The translations under genes and the position numbers were made by a program. Under the pieces are notes generated by a model. That model was given only the letters and a program-made list of their open reading frames with translations. It ran no database searches and was not told where the DNA came from. DNA of 41,035 nucleotides from an uncultured Lachnospiraceae bacterium (GTDB lineage: Bacteria > Bacillota > Clostridia > Lachnospirales > Lachnospiraceae): assembly GCA_947626285.1 (NCBI GenBank), contig CANQRR010000029.1, positions 1 to 41,035 on the forward strand, given 5' to 3'. How positions within the stretch are numbered: the stretch's first letter is position 1; each line of letters begins with the position of its first letter. Of the stretch, positions 15,361-26,837 are shown in pieces.

Positions 15361-15512
15361 CCACAACTCAATCGAAAATAAAGAGATTTTTTCTTAATCC
15401 TTCGCAAAAACACTAAATTTTCACATTTTGGACACATCAAACCACAAATTATGGTAGTGCGCAAGACAATATGACGTTAGCAGATCCTCCCAAATATGGT
15501 CTTTCCTGCCAT

Positions 15513-15548
15513 AAAAATACCTTCGGAAGAATGCTCCTCCGAAGGTAT
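15513..15548 (-). terminator. glyA terminator
   Basis: On the minus strand ATACCTTCGGA pairs with TCCGAAGGTAT around a 10-base loop and is followed by TTTTTAT. It starts just after the glyA stop at 15557. Confidence 0.93.
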
Positions 15549-15556
15549 GAGTTTTG

Positions 15557-16795
15557 TCAGATCAGCGGATACTTTTCCGTCAGACCTTTCACGATCGCCT
15601 TTGCTTTCTGCTCACAGCCATCCTCATTCTTCAGCATGCACGCGATCGCCTCGGCGATCTGATCCATGTCTGCTTCGTTCATGCCGCGTGAAGTGACCGC
15701 CGGCGTCCCAAGCCGAATGCCGCTCGTCACGAATGCGGACTGCGGATCATTCGGGATCGTGTTCTTGTTGCAGGTGATGTTGACGCTGTCGAGCAGATGC
15801 TCGGTCTCCTTGCCGGTACGTCCCACGCTCGTGAGATCCACAAGCATCAGATGGTTGTCTGTGCCGCCGGAGACGATCTTCACGCCGCGGTTCATCAGAC
15901 CCGCGCAGAGCGCCTTCGCGTTCTTCGCAACGTTCTCCTGGTAAGTCTTGAACTCCGGCTGCAGCGCCTCGTGCAGGCAGACGGCCTTGGCCGCGATCAC
16001 ATGCATCAGCGGGCCGCCCTGCGTGCCTGGAAAAATCGCCTTGTTGAAATTCGCTTCTTTCGCAAACTCGGCGCTGGAGAGAATCATCCCTCCGCGCGGT
16101 CCGCGCAGCGTCTTGTGCGTCGTCGTGGTCGTCACATGCGCATAGGGAATCGGACTCGGATGTACGCCTGCCGCTACCAGTCCGGCGATATGCGCGATGT
16201 CCACCATCAGATACGCGCCGACTTCGTCCGCTATCTCGCGAAATTTCTTGAAATCAATAGTGCGCGCGTAAGCGCTCGCACCCGCCACGATCAGCTTCGG
16301 ACGGCACTCCAACGCGATCTGCCGCACATTCTCATAATCGATCACGCCGTCGTCGTTCACGCCGTACGGGACAACGTGGAAATACGCGCCTGAGAAATTC
16401 GCGGGGCTCCCGTGGCTCAAATGACCGCCGTGCGCAAGATTCATGCCCATCACGGTGTCGCCCGGCTTCAGCAGCGCAAAGAACACTGCCATGTTCGCCT
16501 GCGCACCGGAGTGTGGCTGCACATTCGCATACGTGCATCCGAACAACTTCATCGCGCGGTCTCTGGCCAGATCCTCGACCACATCCACACACTCGCAGCC
16601 GCCGTAATAGCGCTTGCCCGGATATCCCTCCGCGTATTTATTCGTCAGCGGGCTTCCCATCGCCGCCATCACAGCCTTTGACACCCAGTTCTCAGATGCG
16701 ATCAGCTCGATATGGCTGTTCTGCCGTTCCTGTTCCGCCACGATCGCGTCCGCCACTTCCGGGTCCACGCGTCTGACTTCCTCAAGTGAATACAT
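15557..16795 (-). CDS. glyA: Serine hydroxymethyltransferase
   Basis: This 412-residue PLP enzyme interconverts serine and glycine while loading tetrahydrofolate with a one-carbon unit. The PLP lysine is K228 in [35 protein letters not shown] (after N-terminal helix) and [17 protein letters not shown] are the family hallmarks. Length and ends are normal. It is monocistronic: a strong promoter with a structured ~150-base leader lies upstream and a strong terminator downstream. Confidence 0.97.
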   Translation of the reverse strand: MYSLEEVRRVDPEVADAIVAEQERQNSHIELIASENWVSKAVMAAMGSPLTNKYAEGYPGKRYYGGCECVDVVEDLARDRAMKLFGCTYANVQPHSGAQANMAVFFALLKPGDTVMGMNLAHGGHLSHGSPANFSGAYFHVVPYGVNDDGVIDYENVRQIALECRPKLIVAGASAYARTIDFKKFREIADEVGAYLMVDIAHIAGLVAAGVHPSPIPYAHVTTTTTHKTLRGPRGGMILSSAEFAKEANFNKAIFPGTQGGPLMHVIAAKAVCLHEALQPEFKTYQENVAKNAKALCAGLMNRGVKIVSGGTDNHLMLVDLTSVGRTGKETEHLLDSVNITCNKNTIPNDPQSAFVTSGIRLGTPAVTSRGMNEADMDQIAEAIACMLKNEDGCEQKAKAIVKGLTEKYPLI

Positions 16796-16951
16796 CTCCT
16801 CGTCCTCCTGTCGATATTTTGGTATTCCTGTTCACTCATCTTTTTCATTGCCCTGATTTTCTGCAGGCGCAAAATATGCGTCCCATCCGGCGACGCATTT
16901 TTCGTTTACACGGCGCAGCCCTTTCTGCGCGGTAAACACAATAGTGTTTTC
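16796..16951 (-). promoter_or_regulatory. Structured 5' leader of glyA
   Basis: On the minus strand a two-part hairpin joins GTTTAC/GTAAAC outside to GCGCAG/CTGCGC inside. A second hairpin, ATGCGTC/GACGCAT, is followed by ATTTTG. The second has a short T run and might act as an attenuator. I do not recognise a THF, glycine or SAM riboswitch here. The rest of the leader is unstructured to the eye. Confidence 0.5.
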
Positions 16952-16980
16952 ATCTTACTTTGCTTGCAGGAAGATGTCAA
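16952..16980 (-). promoter_or_regulatory. glyA promoter
   Basis: TTGACA (16980-16975), a 17-bp spacer and TAAGAT (16957-16952). Confidence 0.85.
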
Positions 16981-17102
16981 GAGCTTTCCGAGCCAAATTT
17001 TTTGTCTTTCCCTGTAAAACATTTGTGCACATTTGCCGTACACGCTCAAGCAACGGCTCTGCCTGTAGTCCGGTCGGCTCCCCCCCTGGACACACGCGTG
17101 CG

Positions 17103-17855
17103 CTAAAAAAGTTTCCCTGCCTCCAGATAGAACATCAGCACGGACAGCACCGTCATCCCGGCAGTCTCCGTGCGCAGGATCCTTCGTCCCAGCGTGAGCG
17201 GCTGTATGCCCGCCGCGCGCGCAAGCTCTATCTCCTGCTCATCAAAACCGCCCTCCGGCCCGATGAAGACTGCCACAGACTCGCCCGGTTTGATCGCTCC
17301 GATCAGCGCCCGCGTCCGCTCCATCCCCTCCGCCAGTTCATAAGGAATCAGCTTTTTGTCAAACTGCCCCGCGTACTCCACTGCCTCGGCAAACGTCATG
17401 ACGCGCGTCACCTCGGGCACGATCCCGCGCTTCGACTGCTTGGCCGCGCTCTCGGCGATCGCGTTCCAGCGCTTCCGCTTCGCCTCCTCCTTCTTCGCGT
17501 CCAGGCGGACGACCGCTCGCTTTGTCGCCATCGGAACGATCTCTGCCGCCCCGAGCTCCACCGCCTTCTGGATGATCAGCTCCATCTTGTCGCCCTTCGG
17601 CAGCCCCTGAAACAGACAGATCCTTGAAGGCAGCTCCGCGCCGGACTCCTCCACCCACATGATCTTCGCGGTGACGCAGTCCTCCTCGATCTGCGCGATC
17701 TCGCAGCGATATTCCTTCCCGTCCTCCCCGCCGCTCACTGTGATCTGTTCTCCTGGCTGCATGCGCAGGACGTTCCGGATATGATTCACATCCCCGCCCG
17801 TGATGCGGACGGATTTTTCGCCTATCTGATCAGGTGTTACAAAGAAGTGGTGCAT
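17103..17855 (-). CDS. rsmE: 16S rRNA (uracil1498-N3)-methyltransferase
   Basis: This 250-residue SPOUT-fold methyltransferase acts on U1498 of 16S rRNA. The N-terminal PUA-like domain begins MHHFFVTPDQI. The knot region FIGPEGGFDEQEIELARAAG and LTLGRRILRTETAGMTVLSV are the conserved SAM-binding loops. It starts 16 bases after prmA, the common gene order in Firmicutes downstream of dnaJ. No clear terminator is seen after it. Confidence 0.96.
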   Translation of the reverse strand: MHHFFVTPDQIGEKSVRITGGDVNHIRNVLRMQPGEQITVSGGEDGKEYRCEIAQIEEDCVTAKIMWVEESGAELPSRICLFQGLPKGDKMELIIQKAVELGAAEIVPMATKRAVVRLDAKKEEAKRKRWNAIAESAAKQSKRGIVPEVTRVMTFAEAVEYAGQFDKKLIPYELAEGMERTRALIGAIKPGESVAVFIGPEGGFDEQEIELARAAGIQPLTLGRRILRTETAGMTVLSVLMFYLEAGKLF

Positions 17856-17871
17856 ATCTGTCTCTCCATAT

Positions 17872-18825
17872 TTACAATTTCCTGGCCGTCACGGACACCC
17901 AGTCCTTCTGATGCGTGACCTCGATCACTTCGAGTCCCGCCGCCTTCACAGCTGCGACGACCGTCTCTTCCTTCTCCTCAATGATCCCGGATGTGATGTA
18001 GATCCCGCCCGGCTTCAGCTGGTTCACGATGACCGGCGTGAGCGGCACGAGCACCTCCGCAAGAATATTCGCAACGACGATGTCATATTTTCCGTAGCCG
18101 ACCGCGTCCTGCACCTGTTTGTCGTCGATGATGTTCCCGATCATGACGTCCATCGCGCCCTCCGGGATGCCGTTCGCCTCCAGATTCTCCTTCGTCGCGC
18201 TGATTGCACAGGGATCAAGATCTGTCCCGACCGCATGCTTTGCGCCAAGCTTCAACGCGACGATCGAAAGGATACCGCTGCCCGTCCCCACGTCCAGAAG
18301 CTCCGTCTCCGGCGTCACATATTTCTTCAGCTGACGCATACAAAGCTGCGTGGTCTCGTGCATCCCGGTCCCGAACGCGGTGCCGGGGTCGATGTGGATC
18401 ACCAGCTTGTCCCTGTCTTCCTCCTTCACCTCTTCCCACGAAGGAATGATCAGGATGTCGTCCACATAAAACTGATGGAAATATTCCTTCCAGTTGTTGA
18501 TCCAGTCCTTGTCCTCAGTCTGTCCGCGCGTGATCGTTCCCTCGCCGATGTCCATAAACATCCGCAGCGAATCCAGCTCCTCCTGCACGCGCGCAAGGAT
18601 CGCCTCGCAGTCCGCGTCTTCCTCCAGATAGAAGCTCAAGTACGCGATCCCGTCGTCCTCCGGCCCCTCCGGAAGAATGTCCACAAACATCTGCTTCTTG
18701 TCGGACTCTGAGAGTGGCACCTTGTCCTCGATCTCGACTCCCTCCACCCCGGCGTCCGCCAGCGAGGAGATCACGATGTCCTCAGCCTCGGTCAGTGTTT
18801 TTAAAGTAAACTTGTTCCAGCGCAT
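17872..18825 (-). CDS. prmA: Ribosomal protein L11 methyltransferase
   Basis: This 317-residue SAM-dependent enzyme trimethylates L11. Motifs are IDPGTAFGTGMHETTQLC, the SAM loop LLDVGTGSGILSIVALKLGA and the post-motif NILAEVLVPL. Length is normal. ATG 18825 follows GGGAGG. A terminator lies between dnaJ and this gene, so prmA-rsmE is probably driven in part by its own promoter and in part by readthrough from the heat-shock operon. Confidence 0.96.
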   Translation of the reverse strand: MRWNKFTLKTLTEAEDIVISSLADAGVEGVEIEDKVPLSESDKKQMFVDILPEGPEDDGIAYLSFYLEEDADCEAILARVQEELDSLRMFMDIGEGTITRGQTEDKDWINNWKEYFHQFYVDDILIIPSWEEVKEEDRDKLVIHIDPGTAFGTGMHETTQLCMRQLKKYVTPETELLDVGTGSGILSIVALKLGAKHAVGTDLDPCAISATKENLEANGIPEGAMDVMIGNIIDDKQVQDAVGYGKYDIVVANILAEVLVPLTPVIVNQLKPGGIYITSGIIEEKEETVVAAVKAAGLEVIEVTHQKDWVSVTARKL

Positions 18826-18890
18826 AGATTCCTCCCAGTCTGCTCATTCTGCCAAATCGATCCTTTTACATACGCAGATTCATAATACTC

Positions 18891-18920
18891 TATATATCAC
18901 AAAAAGCCGCGTACAGGCAA
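18891..18920 (-). promoter_or_regulatory. Possible prmA promoter overlapping the dnaJ terminator
   Basis: TTGCCT (18920-18915) and TATATA (18896-18891) with an 18-bp spacer. The -35 lies in the terminator stem. This is a moderate match only; TATTAT slightly downstream is another -10 candidate. Confidence 0.4.
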
Positions 18921-18969
18921 GACCCCTCCGTAAAAACCTGCTTGGAGAATCGTCTGCCTGTCGCGGCTT
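18901..18969 (-). terminator. dnaJ terminator
   Basis: On the minus strand AAGCCGCG plus CAGGCA pairs with TGCCTG plus CGCGGCTT, with a ~35-base loop, followed by TTTTTG. The large loop makes it less compact than most terminators. Confidence 0.7.
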
Positions 18970-18974
18970 CCTCA

Positions 18975-20156
18975 TCAATCCTCAAATGTTTCCTTCAGCT
19001 TATCTACAAAACTCTTCTTCTTTCCCTTTTCGCTCTTCTTCTCCGCAGCCGTCTGGTTCAGGCTGTTGCCCGTCGCCTGATCGAACTCGCGCAGCGCCTG
19101 TTTCGCCGCCTCGTTCAGCTTCGTGGGCACCTGGATCACAAGCGTCACATAGTGGTCGCCGCGCACGTTTTTATTGCGCAGGGACGGAACGCCTTTGCCC
19201 TTGAAGCGCACTTTCGTGTCAGTCTGCGTCCCGGGCTTGATCGTATACATAATATCGCCGTCCACTGTGCTGATGCGGATGTCTCCGCCCAACGCCGCCT
19301 GCGCGTACGTCATCGGTACCGTCGAAAAGATATTCATATCCTGTCGTTCGAAGGTCGCATGTCTGCCGACGACCACCTCGACAAGCAGATCGCCTCTCGG
19401 ACCGCCATTCGTGCCCGGCTCGCCCTTCTCGCGGATGCGAATGCTCTGTCCGTTGTCGATGCCGGCCGGAACCGTTACCTTGATCTTCTTCCGGCTGGAA
19501 GTGTAGCCGGTGCCGGAGCAGTGCGGACATTTCTCCTTGACGATCTTGCCGCTGCCGTGGCAGTCCGGACAAGTCTGCACATTCTGCACCGTACCGAACA
19601 GCGACTGCTGTGTGAACACGACCTGGCCTCTGCCTCCGCACTTCGGACAGGTCTCCGGAGAGGTGCCGGGCTTCGCGCCGGTGCCGTGACAATGCGTGCA
19701 CTCGTCCTTGAGCGTCAGCTCGATCTCCTTCTCACAGCCGAAGACCGCCTCCTCGAAAGTGACGCGCACGCTCGTCCGAAGATTCGCGCCCTGCATCGGC
19801 CCATTGGAGCTGCCGCGCCGCCTCCCTCCTCCAAAGAGATCACCGAAAATATCGCCGAAGATATCTCCCATATCACCGCCGAAATTAAAACCGTCGAAAC
19901 CGCCGAAACCGCCCGGCCCGCCCTGCTCGAACGCCGCGTGACCGAACTGATCATACTGTCTGCGCTTCTCCGGGTCGCTTAAGACCGCGTACGCCTCGGA
20001 CGCTTCCTTAAATTTTTTCTCCGCCTCGGCGTCTCCCGGATTCATGTCCGGATGATATTTCTTTGCCAGAGCACGGTATGCCTTTTTCAGGGCAGCGTCG
20101 TCCGCGTTTTTATCCACGCCGAGGACCTCGTAATAATCGCGTTTGCTCTCCGCCAT
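18975..20156 (-). CDS. dnaJ: Chaperone protein DnaJ (Hsp40)
   Basis: This 393-residue type I Hsp40 is the cochaperone that delivers clients to DnaK. The J domain (1-70) has HPD at 35-37. A Gly/Phe-rich region follows (about 75-115). The zinc domain holds four CxxCxGxG repeats: [24 protein letters not shown] and CPHCSGTG. The C-terminal client-binding domains end in a Lys-rich tail. ATG 20156 follows GGAGG. It is co-transcribed with dnaK. Confidence 0.98.
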   Translation of the reverse strand: MAESKRDYYEVLGVDKNADDAALKKAYRALAKKYHPDMNPGDAEAEKKFKEASEAYAVLSDPEKRRQYDQFGHAAFEQGGPGGFGGFDGFNFGGDMGDIFGDIFGDLFGGGRRRGSSNGPMQGANLRTSVRVTFEEAVFGCEKEIELTLKDECTHCHGTGAKPGTSPETCPKCGGRGQVVFTQQSLFGTVQNVQTCPDCHGSGKIVKEKCPHCSGTGYTSSRKKIKVTVPAGIDNGQSIRIREKGEPGTNGGPRGDLLVEVVVGRHATFERQDMNIFSTVPMTYAQAALGGDIRISTVDGDIMYTIKPGTQTDTKVRFKGKGVPSLRNKNVRGDHYVTLVIQVPTKLNEAAKQALREFDQATGNSLNQTAAEKKSEKGKKKSFVDKLKETFED

Positions 20157-20182
20157 ACTCTACTAACCTCCACTTTACTCAA

Positions 20183-20217
20183 CGATGCCCCTGAAGCTCC
20201 TCACTCCAGGGGTATCG
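20183..20217 (-). other. Hairpin between dnaK and dnaJ
   Basis: CGAT plus CCCCTG pairs with CAGGGG plus ATCG with one mismatch. There is no T run, so it is more likely an mRNA-stability or processing element than a terminator. Its role is inferred. Confidence 0.4.
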
Positions 20218-20263
20218 CACACCTTTTCTTTTCTCTTTGTCCTGCAGCCTCTGCTGCCGCGTC

Positions 20264-22162
<1,899 letters not shown>

Positions 22163-22262
22163 CTATTTATCTGTAAATCCTTGCTATCTTATACCTTGCT
22201 GCCCTGCGTCAGGCAATCCTCTGACCCTCTTATTATCTGCGCTTTGTTGCCTGAGTTCCCAT

Positions 22263-23060
22263 TCAGTTCGCGACCTTCACCATGCTGTGGCGCACCACGG
22301 AATCATGGTAGAGATAGCCCTTCTGGAACTCCTCGACGACGGTGTTCTCCCCGGCTTCCTCGTCCTCCACATGCATCACCGCGTTGTGGAAGTTCGGATC
22401 AAACGGCTTGCCGACCGCCTCGATCGAGGTGACTCCAATGCCTTCGAGCGTTGTGAGCATCTGCCGATAGACCTTCTCCATGCCCTGCACGAAGGGATCT
22501 TCCTTCTGCTCGTCGGACAGCCCCGCGAACCCGCGCTCGAAATTGTCGATCGTCGGCAGGATCTTCTCGATCACGCTCTTCGCGCCGATCTCGTACATCG
22601 CCGATTTTTCTTTCTCGGAGCGCTTGCGGAAGTTGTCAAACTCAGCCATCTGCCGCTGCACCCGGTCGGTCAGCTCCTCGATCTGCTGGTCTTTCTTGTC
22701 CTTCTTTTTCTTCCCGAACAGACCTCGGCGAACGTTTCCGTCCTGTCCCGGCTCCTCTGTATTCTCATCGTCCGGCGTCTCGCCGTCTTGCCTTTCCCTG
22801 ACTTCCTTGTCCGGCGCATCGTCTTCGCCATTCACGGAATCGGCTTTCTGCCCATCTCCGAATTTATCGTTCTCGTGCTGTCCGCTTCCGTCAGCCTCCG
22901 GCGTTTTTCTCGAAGATTCCTGCGCAGTTTCTTTCGACGCCTCTATATCCGGATCCGCTCCTTCGCTTCCTGCCGAGGCCTCGCCGGCTCCCGCCGGGTC
23001 TTCCCGCATGGTCTCTTCCGAAGTCTCTTCGCGAACCTCTTCGTTTCTGTTCTCTTCCAA
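22263..23060 (-). CDS. grpE: Nucleotide exchange factor GrpE with long acidic N-terminus
   Basis: GrpE exchanges nucleotide on DnaK. At 265 residues it is longer than the usual 170-220 because the first ~115 residues are an acidic, low-complexity tail rich in Glu, Asp, Ser and Pro. The coiled coil (IEELTDRVQRQMAEFDNFRK, then RSEKEK) and the C-terminal beta domain (FDPNFHNAVMHVED, then ENTVVEEFQKGYLY) are normal. The start is TTG 23060, seven bases after AGGTGG; no better ATG exists nearby. It lies between hrcA and dnaK. Confidence 0.95.
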   Translation of the reverse strand: MEENRNEEVREETSEETMREDPAGAGEASAGSEGADPDIEASKETAQESSRKTPEADGSGQHENDKFGDGQKADSVNGEDDAPDKEVRERQDGETPDDENTEEPGQDGNVRRGLFGKKKKDKKDQQIEELTDRVQRQMAEFDNFRKRSEKEKSAMYEIGAKSVIEKILPTIDNFERGFAGLSDEQKEDPFVQGMEKVYRQMLTTLEGIGVTSIEAVGKPFDPNFHNAVMHVEDEEAGENTVVEEFQKGYLYHDSVVRHSMVKVAN

Positions 23061-23075
23061 CGGTCTTCCACCTTT

Positions 23076-24101
23076 CTATTCTTTTTTGAAGATCTGATCG
23101 AGCTGCGCCATCAGCGTCCGCAGCGTGCTGACTACTTTATCATAGTCCATCCGCTTCGGCCCGATCACGCCGATCCTCCCGTACATTCCTTCCCCGAGCT
23201 CGTACGTGGCCGTGACCACGCTGCAGTCCTGCATCGTCGCCAGAGGCGCCTCCTGCCCGATATACACCTGGATCCCGGTCTCATCCGTCTGGCCATCCTG
23301 GCTGATCATCCCGACCAGGTCCTTCTTCTCCTCAAACGCGCTGATCAGCTCACTCGCCTTCTCACTGCTACTCAGCTCCGGATATTTGAAAATGTTGGTC
23401 GCGCCGCTCGTGTAGATCTCTACTTCCTCTTCCTTCTGGATCGACTCCGCGACTGCGTCCAGCACCCGGTTGACGACCTCGCTGTGGATACCCGCCTGCT
23501 CCTTGAGCTTCGCGATCGTGGCAAGATTGATCTCCTCGAGCGTCAGCCCATTCAGCGCGGTGTTGAGCAGGATGTTCAGCTCCAGGATCGTGTTCTGATC
23601 CAATCCGTGCTCAATGTGAAGCATCTTGTTCTTGACGATGTTCCCCTCCGCGACGATCACCGCGAGGATCTGTGTCTCGCTGACGATCGAGAGCTGGATG
23701 AACTTCAGCTTCGTCCGATGATACTGTGGGCCGGAGATCATAGCCGCGTAGTTCGTGTTCGCCGCGAGCAGCTTCGCCATCTGCTTGAGCAGAAGCTCCA
23801 TCTTATCCTGCCGCTGCAACACGAGCTCCTTCATCTCCGTGACCTCGCGATCCTTCTCCTCCAGCATGTAGTCCACATAGAGGCGGTAGCCCGCGTCGGA
23901 GGGAATGCGCCCCGCCGAGGTGTGCGGCTGCAGGATCAGCCCCATCTCCTCAAGATCCGACATCTCGTTTCGTATAGTGGCGGAACTCAGATTCAAATCC
24001 GGGAACTTCGAGATCGTCCGCGATCCGACCGGCTCGCCCGTCTCCAGATAAGTCTTGATGATCGCTTTTAAAATCGTCCATTTTCGATCATCCAACTGCA
24101 T
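23076..24101 (-). CDS. hrcA: Heat-inducible transcription repressor HrcA
   Basis: This 341-residue repressor binds CIRCE and is kept active by GroE. The N-terminal winged helix has the family pattern YLETGEPVGSRTISKF, then LSSATIRNEMSDLEEMGL and QPHTSAGRIPSDAGYR. The central GAF-like domain and inserted helical region follow. ATG 24101 follows AGGAGG; the longer upstream frame lacks a site. A CIRCE element lies in its own leader, so the operon is autoregulated. Confidence 0.98.
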   Translation of the reverse strand: MQLDDRKWTILKAIIKTYLETGEPVGSRTISKFPDLNLSSATIRNEMSDLEEMGLILQPHTSAGRIPSDAGYRLYVDYMLEEKDREVTEMKELVLQRQDKMELLLKQMAKLLAANTNYAAMISGPQYHRTKLKFIQLSIVSETQILAVIVAEGNIVKNKMLHIEHGLDQNTILELNILLNTALNGLTLEEINLATIAKLKEQAGIHSEVVNRVLDAVAESIQKEEEVEIYTSGATNIFKYPELSSSEKASELISAFEEKKDLVGMISQDGQTDETGIQVYIGQEAPLATMQDCSVVTATYELGEGMYGRIGVIGPKRMDYDKVVSTLRTLMAQLDQIFKKE

Positions 24102-24127
24102 CTGAGCTCCTCCTTTCTGTCCTTCTG

Positions 24128-24154
24128 TTAGCACTCTTCTTAATCGAGTGCTAA
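24128..24154. promoter_or_regulatory. CIRCE operator (HrcA binding site)
   Basis: A perfect TTAGCACTC-N9-GAGTGCTAA inverted repeat lies between the hrcA promoter and the hrcA start. Confidence 0.98.
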
Positions 24155-24167
24155 CATCTACGTTGTT

Positions 24168-24196
24168 ACTATAATACCGTGCAATCTATTTGTCAA
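24168..24196 (-). promoter_or_regulatory. hrcA operon promoter
   Basis: TTGACA (24196-24191), a 17-bp spacer and TATAGT (24173-24168). CIRCE begins 14 bp downstream of the -10. Confidence 0.93.
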
Positions 24197-24317
24197 TAGT
24201 TTTTTTCATTTTTTAATCGCAGAAGCGAGCGGCCGTCTTTGCAGACGCATCTATGGCCTGCATGGCCGAACTGTAACTCTCTGGGGTAATCTGTCGAAAC
24301 TGCGCACATGATATTAT

Positions 24318-24345
24318 TTGACATTTTTGATTTGTATGATATAGT
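24318..24345 (+). promoter_or_regulatory. Promoter of the SGNH hydrolase gene
   Basis: TTGACA (24318-24323), a 16-bp spacer and TATAGT (24340-24345). It diverges from the hrcA promoter about 120 bp away. The stretch between them holds only two very small hairpins. Confidence 0.85.
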
Positions 24346-24395
24346 AGATGTCAGTATGAATTCAACTGTTTGACTTTTATGAGAGGACATATTAT

Positions 24396-25199
24396 ATGAA
24401 GAAAGGAACTGTTGCGGGCATTGCCTTTGCCGTCCTGGCGATTCTTGCGCTGTGCGCGTTTGCCGGATATCTGACTTGGCAGTGCCGCGACCAGCTGCTT
24501 CCGACTGCGGGCGAGAACACGGAATCCGAAGCGGATGCCGTCATTCAGGCGCTCCGGGAGACTGCGACGGAAGACGGAACAGAAGAAGAACTGGCAGAGA
24601 TGGCAGAGACTCCGGAAAGCGGGGAACAGGCAGAGCTTGGTATAAAAGCTTCCGCTTCCTTGGGCAAAGCCGAATCCGCTCTCCCAGCCGTGATCTGGGT
24701 CGGCGATTCCCGGACGCTCGGCATGCAAAAAGCCGTCGCCAACAGCGACATGTACATCGGCGCCGCGGGCGAAGGCTACAACTGGTTCATCGAGACCGGG
24801 CTGGACGAGCTGCGCGACGCGCTCAAGGCGCACCCGAAGTCCCTGATCGTATTCAATTTCGGCGTCAACGACTACGACAACATGGACAACTATCTGATGC
24901 TGTACGGCTCGCTGCTCACGGAATATCCGGACAGGCATTTCTATTTCCTGTCGGTCAACCCAATCGACCCCGAGCTCTGCTCAAACATCACGAACGAAGA
25001 GATCGCGGATTTCAACGATCACCTGCGCCTCTTCTCGCCGGATACCTATCTGGACAGCTACACGCAGATCAAGGCGGCGGAGATCCAGACGATCGACGGA
25101 ATCCACTACTCGCAGGACGATTACCGCTTCATCTACGATTATGCGATCAATCAGATTGAAAAGATCGAACAGGCATGGACGTCCGACCCGGAGACATAG
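24396..25199 (+). CDS. Membrane-anchored SGNH/GDSL-type hydrolase
   Basis: This 267-residue protein has an N-terminal membrane anchor (residues 5-27, VAGIAFAVLAILALCAFAGY), then an acidic linker to about residue 95. An SGNH domain follows: block I VIWVGDSRTLGM with the serine nucleophile, block III FGVNDYDN, and block V DGIHYS with the catalytic Asp and His. The active site is therefore outside the cell. The family includes esterases and peptidoglycan or polysaccharide O-acyl esterases; the substrate here is unknown. It is monocistronic and divergent from hrcA. Confidence 0.85.
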   Translation: MKKGTVAGIAFAVLAILALCAFAGYLTWQCRDQLLPTAGENTESEADAVIQALRETATEDGTEEELAEMAETPESGEQAELGIKASASLGKAESALPAVIWVGDSRTLGMQKAVANSDMYIGAAGEGYNWFIETGLDELRDALKAHPKSLIVFNFGVNDYDNMDNYLMLYGSLLTEYPDRHFYFLSVNPIDPELCSNITNEEIADFNDHLRLFSPDTYLDSYTQIKAAEIQTIDGIHYSQDDYRFIYDYAINQIEKIEQAWTSDPET

Positions 25200-25267
25200 C
25201 CGGATCCAGGCGTTTCATTCCGCTCCAAAATGTATGGGATGAACAGCCGCCAAAGAGACAGAAACGC

Positions 25268-26749
25268 TCACTCCGTCTCGACCCGAAATACGACCGGCTT
25301 ATCGCTGCGAAACTCTGTTTCAATCAAAAGCCCTTCTTCCGTCTGGCTCCAGACCGGATCCTTCGCGCATCCAAGCACACGGATGCGCTTTATAATGCCT
25401 TGAAAACTCTTGTTCTCATTGACATCCTTCGCCTTCCCGAGCGAGCGGATACAGTAACGCCCGTCCCCGCTGCACTTCAGCGCGATCGCGTACACATATC
25501 CGCCCGCCGCCGTGAAACGGAAATCATGGCAGGTGTAGCCGGGATCCGCGCCCTCCGAAAATTTCTTATCCGAAACCTTCGCCTCTCCCTCGCCCCAGAC
25601 TCTCCAGGGTTGGGAAGCATAGATCGCTTCTTTATTTATATCCATCCACGCCCCGATCTCCTCGAGGACCTGCCGCTCCTCCTCACAGATCGTCCCATCC
25701 GCCTTCGGTCCTACGTTCAGAAGCAGCCGGCCGTTCTTGCTCACAACGTCCACGAGCACCTGGATGAGCGCCTCCGCCGGGCGGAAATCATTGTTTTCTG
25801 TGTAGCACCAGGAATTCAGGGCGATCGCCGTATCCGACTGCCAGACGAAGGGCTGCGCTTCCGCGAACTGTCCCCGCTCCACATCCGGCACCGCCGTCCC
25901 GAACGGAAACGCGTCATGCTTGTAGTTGATCACGACACCATCCAGCCCCCACTCCCGCGCGCGATCGTAGTAGTAGGCCGCCGCCTTCCGAAGATACGGT
26001 TTGGCCGAGAAATGCTGGATCCACCAGTCAAAATACAGAATGCGCGGACGATAGCAGTCAATGATCTCGCAGGTGCGCACCAGCCAGTCCTGCAGGAACT
26101 CTTCGGTCGGAACCGGCTCGCTGAACAGATCGAAATGATCCGCCTCCGGCATCGACGGCCAGTACAGGTCGCCCCGCTTGAATTCACCGCGGATGTCGCT
26201 GTCAAACTTTCTGCCGTTTCCCAGGAAGAACCAGTGCTCAATCCGGTGGCTCGACGCCCCGGCGACCATGCCGCGCGCACGCGCCGCCGCGAAAAGCTCC
26301 CCGAGCACATCGCGCTTCGGCCCCATGTTGGCCGCGTTCCACTCGGAGATCTCGCTTGCGTACATCTGGAAACCGTCGTGGTGCTCCGCGACCGGGATCA
26401 CATACTGCGCCCCGGCGGCCTTGAAGAGCGAAAGCCAGGCGTCCGGGTCAAATTTCTCCGCCTTGAACATCGGCACGAAGTCCTTGTAGCCGAATTCCTT
26501 CTGCGGCCCGTATGTCTTTCTGTGATGCTCGTACTCCGCGCTCCCTTCGATGTACATTCCTCTGGGATACCATTCGGTGCAGAACGCCGGAACGCTGAAC
26601 ACGCCCCAGTGGATGAAGATCCCGAACTTCAGCTCACGGTACCACTGCGGCACGCGGTAGGCGGCAAGGGAATTCCAGTCGTCGCGAAAAGGGCCGTCCT
26701 GTATGGTCTGCTCAATTCTCTCAAGATATGGGGTCATATCGTACGTCAT
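25268..26749 (-). CDS. GH29 alpha-L-fucosidase, cytoplasmic
   Basis: This 493-residue glycoside hydrolase family 29 enzyme should cleave alpha-L-fucose from oligosaccharides. KFGIFIHWGVFSVPAF near residue 45, VAEHHDGFQMY at 120-130 and the nucleophile strand ILYFDWWI (D241) are the family landmarks; GRLLLNVGPKADG is the conserved end of the barrel. There is no signal peptide, so it acts on imported sugar. A short C-terminal beta domain follows the barrel. ATG 26749 follows AGGAGAGG. It is divergent from the sugar transporter operon with a shared 240-bp control region. Confidence 0.93.
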   Translation of the reverse strand: MTYDMTPYLERIEQTIQDGPFRDDWNSLAAYRVPQWYRELKFGIFIHWGVFSVPAFCTEWYPRGMYIEGSAEYEHHRKTYGPQKEFGYKDFVPMFKAEKFDPDAWLSLFKAAGAQYVIPVAEHHDGFQMYASEISEWNAANMGPKRDVLGELFAAARARGMVAGASSHRIEHWFFLGNGRKFDSDIRGEFKRGDLYWPSMPEADHFDLFSEPVPTEEFLQDWLVRTCEIIDCYRPRILYFDWWIQHFSAKPYLRKAAAYYYDRAREWGLDGVVINYKHDAFPFGTAVPDVERGQFAEAQPFVWQSDTAIALNSWCYTENNDFRPAEALIQVLVDVVSKNGRLLLNVGPKADGTICEEERQVLEEIGAWMDINKEAIYASQPWRVWGEGEAKVSDKKFSEGADPGYTCHDFRFTAAGGYVYAIALKCSGDGRYCIRSLGKAKDVNENKSFQGIIKRIRVLGCAKDPVWSQTEEGLLIETEFRSDKPVVFRVETE

Positions 26750-26837
26750 GATATCGTCCTCTCCTATATTTAATATGTTATCATCGAAAATCCGCTTGGT
26801 ATCTCAAATATCCGATTTCCATAAAGTGATCGTTTTC

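Noticed and set aside
16796-16951. THF or glycine riboswitch before glyA
   Set aside because: The conserved cores of these classes could not be located; left as an unassigned structured leader.
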